Source: Apiotrichum sp. Y4204
Lineage: Eukaryota > Basidiomycota > Tremellomycetes > Trichosporonales > Trichosporonaceae
Assembly (NCBI GenBank): GCA_025531455.1
Contig: JAMYHL010000107.1
Coordinates: 56,391 to 120,390 of the forward strand
Direction of reading: 5' to 3'
Length of the DNA: 64,000 bases
The notes below the pieces were generated by a model. It saw only the letters and a list, made by a program, of their open reading frames with translations. It had not been told where the DNA came from and ran no database searches. The position numbers and the translations under genes are program-made. This document shows, in pieces, positions 48,701-56,927 of the stretch. Positions within the stretch are counted from its first letter, which is position 1. The number at the start of each line of letters is the position of its first letter.

Positions 48701-49405
48701 ACCAGCGGTGGCCCCTCGCCCACCTCGTCGACTGCTCCCCCTGCCACCTCGAGCGCTCCCCCTTCGTCTGGCCCCGACCTCTCCAAGCTCTCGACGTGCG
48801 CTCTCAACTGCATCGTCACCCAGGTCGGCATTAACAAGTGCAACGGCCCCACCGACACTGCCTGCATCTGCACCGACTCGTTTGTCAACGGGGCGTCGAC
48901 TTGCATCATGAACGGCTGCCCCGTCGAGGACGCCCTTCCCGCTCTCGAGGTCACCAAGAGCATGTGCCCCAACCTTCCTCTCCCCAACATTGCCTCGCTC
49001 GACAACTGCTCGCAGAAGTGCATCATCGAGACGATCGCCAAGGCCAAGTGCGCCGGTCCTCTTGACCGCGACTGCCTCTGTGGCATCGACTACTCGGCCA
49101 AGTCTGGCTTCTGTGTCCTCAAGTGCGGTCTCAAGTCTGTTGGCCCCGCCCTCAAGCTCCAGTCTAGCATGTGCGGACAGAAGGGCACCGACGGCTGCAA
49201 CGCCGCGGGTATTTTCAAGGTCTTTGCTCCCAAGTGCTGGGGCAAGCGCGACTTCAACCCGTCAACGCAGAGCTACGCGCCCCGTAACGCAGAGGACACT
49301 TGGCACATGGCGCGCCGCGACCCCAACTGGGCCGCCGCTGTCGGTATCGAGTTCCCCCGCCGTGGTGCCGCTGACGCGCGCATCGCCCGCGTCCGCCGCG
49401 TCTAA
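42713..49405 (+). CDS. Giant secreted protein with 21 tandem CFEM-type domains
   Basis: Single uninterrupted ORF of 2,230 aa. Signal peptide MKAWTYALVAFLATSPFVAA, then 21 repeats of about 58 residues. Each has the eight-Cys CFEM order; the consensus starts LSDCGTQCLKDAIASQGCKG and continues DTDTACLCT, CLTSKCP and ALALSKERCS. The Asp before the CxC pair, which ligates haem iron in studied CFEM proteins, is kept in all (TDTACLC, or LDRDCLC in the last). Domains 2-19 are near-identical; 1, 20 and 21 are divergent. Linkers are Ser/Pro/Thr (mucin-like) at both ends and pure Gly-Ser in the middle. The tail ends RRGAADARIARVRRV, with no GPI signal, so release or wall binding rather than membrane anchoring is likely. 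CFEM proteins bind haem or act at the cell surface; the role here is inferred. Confidence 0.93.
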   Translation: MKAWTYALVAFLATSPFVAAQEPPLDGLSQCASDCIRGAVASQGCAGENDTACLCTDAFKSAAASCLVPKCTPEDISAALALSSKRCSGAGTSPSPPAESSPEPTSEAPSPTPEPTSEAPSPTAEPTSAEPSAEPSAEPSAEPTSIEAPSPSDSTAPSPTESSTAPGPTGNPGGLSDCGTQCLKDAIASQGCKGDTDTACLCTPAFQGDAASCLSSKCPEDIPAALALSKERCSGGSASSATPPASETPSATDSSTPPTSTGNPGGLSDCGTQCLKDAIASQGCKGDTDTACLCTTAFQGAAAGCLTSKCPEDIPAALALSKERCSGGSGGASSTDSNPTSTASPPSPTGGSGGNPGGLSDCGTQCLKDAIASQGCKSDTDTACLCTTAFQGAAAGCLTSKCPEDIPKALALSKERCSGGSGGNGGSPTSGAPPSSTGGSGSGGNPGGLSDCGTQCLKDAIASQGCKSDTDTACLCTTAFQGAAAGCLTSKCPEDIPKALALSKERCSGGSGGGSGSGSGSGSGSGSGSGSGSGSGGSGGNTGLSACGTQCLKDAIAKQGCKSETDTACLCTSAFQGVAASCLTAKCPADIPAALALSKQRCSGGSGGSGGGSGGAPTSAKPQGPGATDVCHDKTITKEHTVTVTVTAGGSKPTGGNSGGSGSGSGSGSGSGSGSGSGGNPGGLSDCGTQCLKDAIAKQGCKSETDTACLCTSAFQGVAASCLTSKCPQDIAAALALSKERCSGGNGGGSGSGSGSGSGSGSGSGSGSGSGSGSGSGSGGNPGGLSDCGTQCLKDAITKQGCKSETDTACLCTSAFQGVAASCLTSKCPQDIAAALALSKERCSGGNGGGSGSGSGSGSGSGSGNGSGSGSGSGNGGGSGGSGGNPGGLSDCGTQCLKDAIASQGCKGETDTACLCTTAFQGAAAGCLTSKCPEDISKALALSKERCSGGSGGGSGSGSGSGNGNGNGGGNGSGNGNGGGNGGGSGGSGGNPGGLSDCGTQCLKDAIASQGCKGETDTACLCTTAFQGAAAGCLTSKCPEDISKALALSKERCSGGSGGSGGSGGATSGGSGPSPTTSTGGSTPSSGTGGNPGGLSDCGTQCLKDAMAQQGCKGETDTACLCTTAFQGVAAGCLTSKCPQDIPAALALSKERCSGGSGGTPSGGATSGGSGPSPTSSTGGSTPSSGTGGNPGGLSDCGTQCLKDAIASQGCKGDTDTACLCTTAFQGAAAGCLTSKCPQDIPAALALSKERCSGAGASSTAGPTSGPTGGGESSAAPSPTSSGSGTTPSSGGGNPGGLSDCGTQCLKDAIAAQGCKGDTDTACLCTSAFQGVAAGCLSSKCPQDIPAALALSKERCSGAGASSTAGPTSGPTGGESSAAPSPTSSGSPTTPSSGGNPGGLSDCGTQCLKDAIAAQGCKGDTDTACLCTSAFQGVAAGCLSSKCPQDIPAALALSKERCSGAGASSTASPTSGPTSAPAESSAPASETSSGGSTQPTSGGNPGGLSDCGTKCLKDAIASQGCKGDTDTACLCTPEFQNAAAACLVPNCPDDISKALALSKERCSGASSSAAPTSGPTSAPAESSAAPSPTSSAGPTEPSSGGNPGGLSDCGTQCLKDAIAAQGCKGDTDTACLCTSAFQGVAAGCLSSKCPQDIPAALALSKERCSGASSSAAPTSGPTSAPAESSAAPTSSVAPSPVESSTAAPTSTGNPGGLSDCGTACLKEAMEKQGCKGETDTACLCTSDFQNAAASCLVPKCPADISKALALSKERCSGGASSASPTSGPTSAPVESSAAPTSAPESSASPSPTSSAGTTEPSSGGNPGGLSDCGTACLKEAIEKQGCKGDTDTACLCTPEFQNAAASCLIPKCPADISKALALSKERCSGAASSSAAPTSGPTSAPAESSVVPSPTSSAAPTQSSSGGNPGGLSDCGTACLKEAMEKQGCKGETDTACLCTSDFQNAAAGCLVPKCPDDIQKALALSKERCSAPSSGGPSPTSGGPSPTSSTAPPATSSAPPSSGPDLSKLSTCALNCIVTQVGINKCNGPTDTACICTDSFVNGASTCIMNGCPVEDALPALEVTKSMCPNLPLPNIASLDNCSQKCIIETIAKAKCAGPLDRDCLCGIDYSAKSGFCVLKCGLKSVGPALKLQSSMCGQKGTDGCNAAGIFKVFAPKCWGKRDFNPSTQSYAPRNAEDTWHMARRDPNWAAAVGIEFPRRGAADARIARVRRV
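42794..49172 (+). repeat. CFEM domain array (21 units)
   Basis: Repeat period is about 250-400 bp depending on linker. Units 2-5, 7-8, 9-10, 12-14, 15-16 and 17-19 form sub-groups with the closest sequence, e.g. the KQGCKSETD pair (7, 8), the SKALALSKERCSGGSGG pair (9, 10) and the CLKEAMEKQGCKG set (17-19), indicating stepwise block duplication. Confidence 0.9.
44235..45690 (+). repeat. GGCTCT/GGCTCC hexamer arrays coding Gly-Ser linkers
   Basis: Five arrays (about 44235-44330, 44690-44755, 44955-45055, 45255-45360 and 45570-45690) of GGC-TC(T/C/G) hexamers encode runs of Gly-Ser dipeptides, some with Asn replacing Ser. Hexamers preserve frame when copy number changes. Confidence 0.9.
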
Positions 49406-49727
49406 GCGCCGCAAGAATGTGTAAGGCATCCTAGCCGGATGCGTGTTTGAAAGCCTGCTATCTTGTAGGACACTGTCCACCATCAGGTATCTTTTTTTTC
49501 TTTAGCTGTTCCCTTGTTCTTCTCAATATATTTAAAGCAGGCTGTCGGTAGTGAAGTAACTGCAACCACGGTGTGGTTGTGGTCCTGGCAGCGTCCCGGT
49601 ATGCAATCAATGCAGAAGTCACAAAATATGAGCTGCATACTACTTACTGTACTGACTGCAATCCATTTTTGGAACGCGAAGCGGCATATATATGATATTA
49701 TTTAGGATGTAACTTGAACTAGATACT
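49406..49727. other. Convergent 3' region, CFEM gene / RTA1-type gene
   Basis: About 320 bases, AT-rich with a T-run (49491-49500), consistent with 3' ends from both sides. Confidence 0.6.
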
Positions 49728-51059
49728 TTAATATTGGTCCTTGACTTCCTCGGAGCCAAACCTGCTATGTGTGAGGTGCGTTGCCTCATGACGGCCGGGC
49801 ATGAAGCGCGCGAGCGGGAAGATGCAGAAGATGGCAAGCGCGAGGATAACGGGCAGATACTCGAGACACGTGTATAGCGTCTGCGACGAGTTGGCCGCGC
49901 CAAAGTAGCCTGGCAGTTAGATATGAATGGGGTTGAAAGCCGGTCTTTGACACTCACCCTGGCACTCGACGGCTAAACGGTACACTGTACGAAGGAGCAC
50001 CAAGAGGGCGGCGGCGAGGTTGATAAGGAGCAGCTTGCGCGCGTTGGGGTGATACGTCTCTGGAAGGTGCTTGATGCGCGTGATGGCGATGACGAGGAGA
50101 CAGATGAAGACGGAGAAGAAGAAAGTCTGGGGTGAGATTTTCCGCTTTACGTGCTGCTCACCTGGACGGCCAGACCGGCGAGGAGGATGTTGTTCGCGGT
50201 CGTGATGGTAACTGGCGGTTTCTCGCCCTGGGACTGCTTTGATTGTACCACGCCGACGAGTGCTGCACCTGCTACCTGTACCGCGATGGTAACGATATCC
50301 ATGAACACGAAGCCTGCTGTCAGTGGTACGCCTTTGTCCAGAACTCACAGGCAACAAGCCATCGGCCCTTGATGCCCACTAGCTTGTGGCCGCCAGGGAA
50401 GCGCTGGGCGGCATAGGACAGAATGAGGTAAATGGCCGCTGCAATGGGGATGGGAGCCTGGTTGTCAGTGGGGGCCAATGGAAAGGAGAAAGCTGCTACG
50501 CACGACTACGATTAGGAAATATTGTGCAATGAACGTGTTGACCTGTGTGTCAGCCGAGGCCATATCGGAGAATGTTGAGCCTGATGCATGCTCCCATCAG
50601 CAAGCATGTCACTCACAAGGAACATGTTGGCACTGCCGCGGATACGAGCTGCATATCCTCCGACTTCCATCAACTGTTGTGTTGTCAGTTTTAGTTTTAC
50701 GCCGATCACGCCAAGGGCGCTAGAAGCATTCCATCCTTCTAGCGGCTGATCTGCAGATGCCGATCACACCCTTCTTGATCTGCACGTGTTCCATTCCTTC
50801 ACCCGCGGATCGTACTCACACATCCAAGAGCCAACAATCCATGGATCCAGCGCAGCCCGCGATGGCGAACCATGAACACCAACTGAATCACCATGGCAAT
50901 TCCAAACGTGACGACACCCGCAATTGCACCGCCCAGCCACGGCTGGTAGAGATAGATACTGATGCTGGCCTCCTCGTCGGTGGGGTTGGGATTGATGGGT
51001 CCCCTGTAGCCTGGGATGCCAGCATCGCGGGGCGGGCCATTTGTCGGGGGGCCGTTCAT
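49728..51059 (-). CDS. RTA1-family seven-helix membrane protein
   Basis: Exons on minus: 51059-50820, 50673-50617, 50542-50504, 50457-50349, 50313-50162, 50126-49958 and 49909-49728; 315 aa. The fungal RTA1 family comprises plasma-membrane proteins linked to lipid or drug export (Rta1, Rsb1, Pug1). Membrane segments: PWLGGAIAGVVTFGIAMVIQ, LMEVGGYAAR, FIAQYFLIVVAPIPIAAAIY, FVFMDIVTIAVQVAGAALVG, ILLAGLAVQTFFFSVFICLL, KLLLINLAAALLVLLRTVYR and YLPVILALAIFCIFPLARFM. Family positions such as LGC-x-EVGGYAAR, D-x6-Q-x2-G and RTVYR-x3-E are kept. It is tail-to-tail with the CFEM gene. One relative, Pug1, handles porphyrin/haem, so a link with the CFEM protein is possible but speculative. Confidence 0.9.
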
Positions 51060-51492
51060 CGGAAATGTGGTATGGTATGAGTAAAGGCTACCTCCGAGTG
51101 GCGAAGAACGGGGTCGGAGGTTTTTTTAGCAGTGGAAATGTGATGGGAATCGGAGTCGGACAAGGGCAGTCGTACGATGATACCAACGAGCGTATGCGGT
51201 CAGAGTGCCCAGGATGATGACAGAGAGGAGTGAGAATGTCCAAACAAAGTATGCTTATAGACATGATCGACGGCGGAAGAGGCACCGAAATGCCCGTTCT
51301 GCCGTGTCTGCAACTCTCTCTTGGATCTCTGACAAACTCTGTGTCAATCGCGGGTCGGACGCCAAGCCTTTTTGTGGAGCCGTGATATCCGCGGATGACG
51401 CGTCATGGAAATTGGATTTGTTGACACGGCCGACTTCCACAACTTGATCTCATCCTTCCCGTCTTCTCACCAGCCACCGCAGCACCACCACC
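51060..51492. other. Divergent promoter region, RTA1-type gene / endonuclease V
   Basis: About 430 bases. Nothing specific recognised. Confidence 0.6.
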
Positions 51493-52128
51493 ATGTCCGA
51501 CCCGCCTGGCCCAATTCTGTGCATCGACGTGCAGTATGTCGAGTCCGCAGCCTCTACGACAGGGTACGCCTCGGGCGTCCTGTTCGAGACCTTCACCTCT
51601 CCGACCCCAACTGCAGTCTTCACCATCGCCTGTCCAGACATTGCGCCCTACCAGGCCGGCGCGTTCTTCAAGCGCGAGCTCCCACCCGTACTGGCCGTCA
51701 TCGCTGCATGTCCCACACCGCCGAAGCTCATTGTCGTCGACGGCTTCGTGGATCTCGCCCCGGGGAAACCTGGACTCGGGCGGCATCTCTACGAGCACTT
51801 GAACGGCGTACCCGTCATCGGGGTGGCGAAGAACCCGTTCCGCGACGGGCGGAGAGAGCGCGCAAAGGACGGTGAGGGTGGTGAAGATGCTTCCCCAACC
51901 CAGAACACGTCGCCGCCACCGGATCCGAACGGGGCCATCGACCTGCCTCCGGGGGCGATCCTCCGCGGAACTTCCTCTCGTCCGCTCTACGTCACGGCTG
52001 CAGGGGTCGACAGGGACGCGGCCGAACGGCTCATCCGTAACATGCATGGCAAGAACCGGATACCGACGATGCTCAAGCTCGTCGACGCGGAGGCGCGGCG
52101 TGCAGCGAAGGAGGCAGCGGTGCCATGA
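51493..52128 (+). CDS. Endonuclease V homologue
   Basis: Single-exon, 211 aa. Endonuclease V cuts next to deoxyinosine in DNA or inosine in RNA. Visible core: ILCIDVQYVE (catalytic Asp12), PYQAGAFFKRELPPV (Glu62; the family has PY-x-PG-x-LAFRE), KLIVVDGFVDL (Asp83), GLGRHLYEHLNGVPVIGVAKN (Lys113), and PLYVTAAGVDRDAAERLIRN for the late strand-helix. All four catalytic positions are kept, but the usual VDGHG is VDGFV, as in a divergent bacterial-type branch. The middle (residues 115-160) is a charged insert. Good start context (CCACCACCATGTC). No introns, unlike most neighbours, which would fit later acquisition, though that is only a hint. Confidence 0.82.
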   Translation: MSDPPGPILCIDVQYVESAASTTGYASGVLFETFTSPTPTAVFTIACPDIAPYQAGAFFKRELPPVLAVIAACPTPPKLIVVDGFVDLAPGKPGLGRHLYEHLNGVPVIGVAKNPFRDGRRERAKDGEGGEDASPTQNTSPPPDPNGAIDLPPGAILRGTSSRPLYVTAAGVDRDAAERLIRNMHGKNRIPTMLKLVDAEARRAAKEAAVP

Positions 52129-52860
52129 GACTCGGGCTATTTTGAGTCCCCAGCACGGCAACTCTAAGCTCAAAGATGCTTCTCGACGGCCACGAGGTCA
52201 CAAGACACCTACGGACCATCCCAAGTTTTTGGTTTCTTTCCACGTTGTATACCTACAATCGCGATGCATATGATGATGCATCGCGAGGCACAGGCCGGTG
52301 GCCATTGGATTTTCGAGACTCGCCCAGGATTCCGGTTTCCGACGGGATGAATGGAGACCCCGCAGTCGCTTACAGACACTTTCGATGACGCGACTCGGTC
52401 GTGGAAAGCAAGGTCGGGCCTCCCCAACGTCTCCAACGCAACGTCCTGCTCACCTGGCGGGCATGGTCACGACACGACTACTGATCCACTGCTGAGGGTG
52501 ACAGTGCGTTTCGTGCAATGGTGCGAAAGCAGTCTTCACAGACACGACTCCACCCCGATAAGAAACGCCAGTTTTGCAATCACCGGCACCGTCATGGACC
52601 CCACTTCGGTGATCCACCGGTATGGTCGCCACGGTGACCAGCGGCCGTGTGAAGAACGACTCCGGCGAGTTCGCTGTCTGTATGCAATGCGCTGGTGCAT
52701 GCATCAACGGCTTAGATAAAGATGGAGATAGCGGCGAGCCTCTGATCTCCGCTCAGCTTTGTAATCATCGCCCGGATATGTCGGCTACTTTCAGTCCACT
52801 CGGCTACCAACGGTTCCAACAAAACCCTCTCTTGCTGAACAACGTTCATCACAACACACC
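52129..52860. other. Intergenic, 730 bases
   Basis: Short ORFs on both strands (up to 122 aa) without recognisable content. Confidence 0.5.
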
Positions 52861-54380
52861 ATGTTTCCATCAAGAGTACGCGCAACTTCATCCACAATCG
52901 CCGCGTTTCCGCGGTACGTCGGCGCGTCGCAGGCGTCGTCGCCGGTCGCGCCTGCTCGTGTGCCGCTTCCGTTCCGCGCGCATCCGGAGCAGGGCGCACC
53001 TCCCGCTGAACCATCGCGGCCCGCACTCCGTCCCCCGCCGGAAGGTTACTCGCGGAGCGTGCACGCGTCGCCGGCGGCGTATCCCCGCGATCTGCGGGAA
53101 TCGGTGCGCGTGAATGGCGGATACTCCCGCGCATCCCATCCGTATCGCTCCGCTGAGCCGAGTTTCGGTGAGGACAAGGAGGCACGCAACGCGCGTCTGG
53201 CGGGCGAGAGGGACGAGTGCGTTCGCTTGCGGCGCAGCGCGACGGAGTGGACGCTCGAGGAGGCGCTGGACACGCCGCACCCCCCGCTCTGGGTGTCGGC
53301 TGAGCGGTGGAAGCGTAATGTCCCGGCTGAGAATGGGGTCACGCTCGTGTGCATGCACGCATGTGGGCTGAACAAGGAGGTGGGGAGTAACAAATACTGG
53401 AGCTGACGATCTCAGCACTGGCACCCGACGATGCATGCGCTGTTGGAACGTGATCCGGAGTCGGCTGTCGGGGCGTATGGTACTGGCGCCGCACTGTCGA
53501 AGGCCTCGGACGTGGTCATCAACGACATTTGGTTTCTGGATGACACGAACCATGGCGCCTCTATCGATCTGAACGAGGGGCGGATGGCTGCGCCCTTGTC
53601 ATGGCTGGACACGGGCAAGGAGGTTGCCAACTTTGTGCAGCACGTACTTCCGGGTCTCAAAGCGCAGGACAAGGCGCAGTGGGCACTCGACTGGAAGTCT
53701 GGTGCGCCAGCCAACAAGGTCATTGGCGTGGGGCACTCGTACGGCGGCTCAGGACTTGTGCATGCCGCACACCAGTGGCCCAGCCTCTTCTCGTCGCTGT
53801 TCCTCGTGGAGCCCATGTCGCCCCCCGCGCTTATTAACGACCCGGCAAAGGGATTCCCGCTCACGCTGGGAGCGATCAAGCGCCGCTCGGAGTGGCCGTC
53901 GCGTGAGGCCGCGCGAGGCGTGCGCGACAATGCACTCTTCAAGTCGTGGGACGACGCCGCGTTTGAGCTCTGGCTCTCGCACCATCTCGTCCCTGTCGAC
54001 CCATCAAACCCAGAGGGGCCCGTAACGCTAGCGACGCCGACGTGGGCGGAGGCCGCGACATTTTCGGACCCGCATGCGCCCCAGCGCGCGTGGGACAAGC
54101 TGCCCGATCTCGGCATGCCCGTTGGCTTCCTCATGGCCGAGAACGAGTTCTGGATGGGCGGCGACGACCTGGCAAACGAGATGGTCTGGCGGCCGCAGCG
54201 CCCGCGCAACGAGCGCGTAATGGGCGCGTCGCATCTGGTGAGTATTAAGAACAGCGGTGACGAGTGGAAGGTTGGGTTTCCTGACGCCAGATTATCCAGG
54301 AAAAGCCAAAGGAGACGGCCGAGGCGCTCGCGCGCTTCCTCGCGACCCTCGACACCGGCGACTGGGATGCGAGCGTATAG
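52861..54380 (+). CDS. Alpha/beta-hydrolase fold protein
   Basis: Exons 52861-53379, 53416-54237 and 54291-54380; 476 aa. Residues 1-95 are Ser/Pro/Arg-rich (MFPSRVRATSSTIAAFPRYV), perhaps a mitochondrial targeting region. The fold then appears: VTLVCMHACGLNKEHWHPTM (oxyanion strand, joined by splicing), the nucleophile elbow VIGVGHSYGGSG (Ser281), LFSSLFLVEPMSPPA, GMPVGFLMAENEFWMGG (acid region) and VMGASHL (His446). Serine esterase, lipase or epoxide-hydrolase-like; substrate unknown. The closing exon IIQEKPKETAEALARFLATL is the usual last helix. Upstream start choice is not certain. Confidence 0.85.
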
Positions 54381-55215
54381 AGGACAAGAGTGTTCCTTGA
54401 AGCTAAACGGAGAGAGAATGACAAGGTTTGCCCCGGGGAATTCTCGCTTACTCTGAGGGATGCATCTAGAGGTAGAGTTTCGACTAGTACATTAGTGGCC
54501 GGCGCCACTCTCATCTCGAGCAACGACGCCACATTGTGTGGCGCTCTGTGGATCTGTGGCTCTGTGGCTCTGGTGACACTGTGCCCAATGTGCTCAACCA
54601 GCTCAAGTGCCACAACCCACCACAACCTACTATGCTGCGAGATCGCTGTCCGGGCTTCAGGTCTAAGCCCCAACTGACAGTGCTGCTATCGATGCTGGCG
54701 GTCATGGACTAAAGGCGCTGGAGGAGCTGCACGAATACTCACGACGCATCTCATCCACATACCGCGAGAGGCACGCCACGGGACATTTGAATGATCACGG
54801 GTCGGAGGAATCTGATTTCTGTCGCATTCACATTCACGATCTGCACAATTGCCCCGAATTCTCCTAATGCGCCATCTCCAACTGTAGATCTCACGTTGGC
54901 TGCGCCAGCGTCCACCGTCACTGACTTTGTGGAGATGGGGCCCAGAGCCGGTTGACTTGTCACATCGGAGGACGGTGGTCTCAGATGGCAGCGAGACCAC
55001 TTGTCATCTCAGCTTATGGACCAGACTGACGGTGACCATGGTCTGGACCAGCACACCGTGGCGAGCAGCAAGCAGGACACATCAATGGAAAGCAGCAACA
55101 GGTTGTCCTCCCCCCAATGCCTTGAGAAAAGTACTTAAACTGCTCCCATGCCGTGTCTGCAACAGGTACCGCACAACTCCTATCATTCTCCATCAAAGTC
55201 AAACAAGATAACAAG
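54381..55215. other. Intergenic, 830 bases
   Basis: No convincing ORF. The right end is a plausible leader/promoter for the next small gene (AAGTACTTAAACTG near 55129). Confidence 0.5.
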
Positions 55216-55651
55216 ATGTCCAGCCCGGAAGACGAGCACAACGTGTGTTTTGGATCCGGACCATGCTGATGTAACTCAGAGCGGCGGCCGCTTCAAGTCG
55301 GCAATGTCGTCCTTTGCGTCATTTATGAACAAGGGCGGGCGATTCGAGGCGCCGCCCGACGAGGCACTGGCTGCCGAGTCGGTGTCGCACGACGACGGCC
55401 GGCGCTGGGAACCCCCTCCCAACGCGGAGCACGCGGCCGAGATCGCAGCGCACGACGACTCGAATAGGTGGCAGGCGCCCGCGGACGCCGAGCTCGCCGC
55501 TGAGGCTGTCGCCATCAACAAGGATGGTGGCCGCCGTTGGCAGGCGCCGATCGCTGTCGACGCCGAGACCCAACCCCCTGTCGACGCCGCGGGCAGCTTT
55601 GAGCCCACGGCCAATGTGCCCCCGGCCAATCCCACCCAGGGGGCAGTGTGA
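55216..55651 (+). CDS. Small hydrophilic RRWxxP-repeat protein A
   Basis: Exons 55216-55242 and 55280-55651 (37-nt intron); 132 aa. After MSSPEDEHN-SGGRFKSAMSS the protein consists of four units of about 24 residues: GGRFEAPPDEALAAESVSHD, GRRWEPPPNAEHAAEIAAHD, SNRWQAPADAELAAEAVAIN and GRRWQAPIAV. Each has R-R/F-W, a Pro pair and an Ala/Glu helix. No signal peptide or membrane segment, no Cys; very hydrophilic, in the manner of LEA or other stress-protectant proteins, but no family is recognised. A paralogue with the same exon plan follows at 56399-56927 on the same strand. Confidence 0.75.
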
Positions 55652-56398
55652 GTTGCGGTACGATTATCAAGTCAAGTTTGGGTAGTACAATTCGTATACA
55701 CGTGGAAGAGAATGCTGTTGATACATGAATAGTCTATTTCTGCGCGCTGTGGGCATCGCGGAGGCTGCCCACAGTACAAGCTTGATCCGGCTTGGCATCA
55801 TCTATAAGTGAGACATCACGACTTGGCTGTCGTATGGGAGAGGGAGATGGTCTGGCAGGCTATTAACCGTCTCCCTCATCCTAGACCTTGTCGTCATCAC
55901 CATTTCCTGCCCATTCAATATGTCTCAGACTAAGATCATCATTACGCCGAGGTGCAGGCATCCCACAACCAGCATGGCCACAAAACCCTGAACGATGACG
56001 AGATGGCATCGACCGGAGATTAATGACCTTCAGCTCGCGTGACTCGCCAGCCACCCTCCTACCATGAGTTTTATCTTTGCCACATTGCCACTCGCCCGGA
56101 GCAACGGTCCCTGCATCTCCGCATCCCTTGCGGCCCTGCTGACCCCGTGGTCTCGAGTACATGCGCCATGCGCCACACAGTACCAAACATACTCTAAGCG
56201 AACGCAACCGAGGCCATTCCGCGGCCCTGCGCATATCTTGGCGGGAGGCACTACGATGACGTTATGTTGTCGCGGGTGCAGCGATGCTCGGCGCGGAAAG
56301 AAAAAGTGCATGAAGGGCTTGCCACTGAGGACCTTATATATATCGCTTGCAGCACATGTCTTGCATGCATCCCCTAACCCCCCACGAACTCACTCATA
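55652..56398. other. Intergenic between the two repeat-protein paralogues
   Basis: About 750 bases. TATATATAT at 56335-56343 lies about 60 nt before the next start and is the likely TATA element. Confidence 0.6.
56335..56343 (+). promoter_or_regulatory. TATA element of repeat-protein gene B
   Basis: TATATATAT, about 56-64 nt upstream of the ATG at 56399. Clear TATA boxes are rare at the housekeeping genes here, so this suggests a strongly or conditionally expressed gene (inference). Confidence 0.55.
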
Positions 56399-56927
56399 AT
56401 GACTCACGACACACTCCCCGCACAAGCCGCCGCCCCCGTTGCACCCGTTGAGGTGGGTTTCCGGCGCCGAACGAGCTAACAATCAGCCCGCTCACGAAGA
56501 GGACAGGTCGAAACTCGACGCGGTCAAGGACTTCCTAAAGGGCTCGGAGGAGGGTGGGCGGTGGCAGGCGCCGGCGGACGAGGCCGTTGCCGCCGAGGCG
56601 ATCCCCACCGAGGAGGACACGCGGCGCTGGCAGGCCCCAGCCGACGCGGACCTCGCCGCTGCCGCCGTCGCGCCGCACGACGACCCCAACCGCCGCTGGG
56701 AGCCGCCTGCAGCCGAGACCGCCGCCGCGACGACGATCACAAAGCCTAATGACCCGCGGAGGTGGGAGGCACCGGCCGACCCCTCCGTCGCTGCCGCGAG
56801 CGTCAATCCCATGGCACTGCCTGGTGAGGCTGGCACCGCTCCCGGAGCAGTTCACGGAGCCGCTCACGGTATCGCGCCGGTCAATGCCCAGGCGCATGCG
56901 CATCCCGCGCACACTGTCGCCCAGTGA
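56399..56927 (+). CDS. Small hydrophilic RRWxxP-repeat protein B
   Basis: Exons 56399-56452 and 56487-56927 (34-nt intron); 164 aa. Starts MTHDTLPAQAAAPVAPVE, then SKLDAVKDFLKGSEEGG and four repeat units: GRWQAPADEAVAAEAIPTEE, TRRWQAPADADLAAAAVAPH, NRRWEPPAAETAAATTITKP and PRRWEAPADPSVAAASVN. The tail is His/Ala-rich (GAVHGAAHGIAPVNAQAHAH). Same architecture, phase-0 first intron and strand as protein A, so a tandem duplication. No known domain; possible stress or desiccation role is only analogy. Confidence 0.77.
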
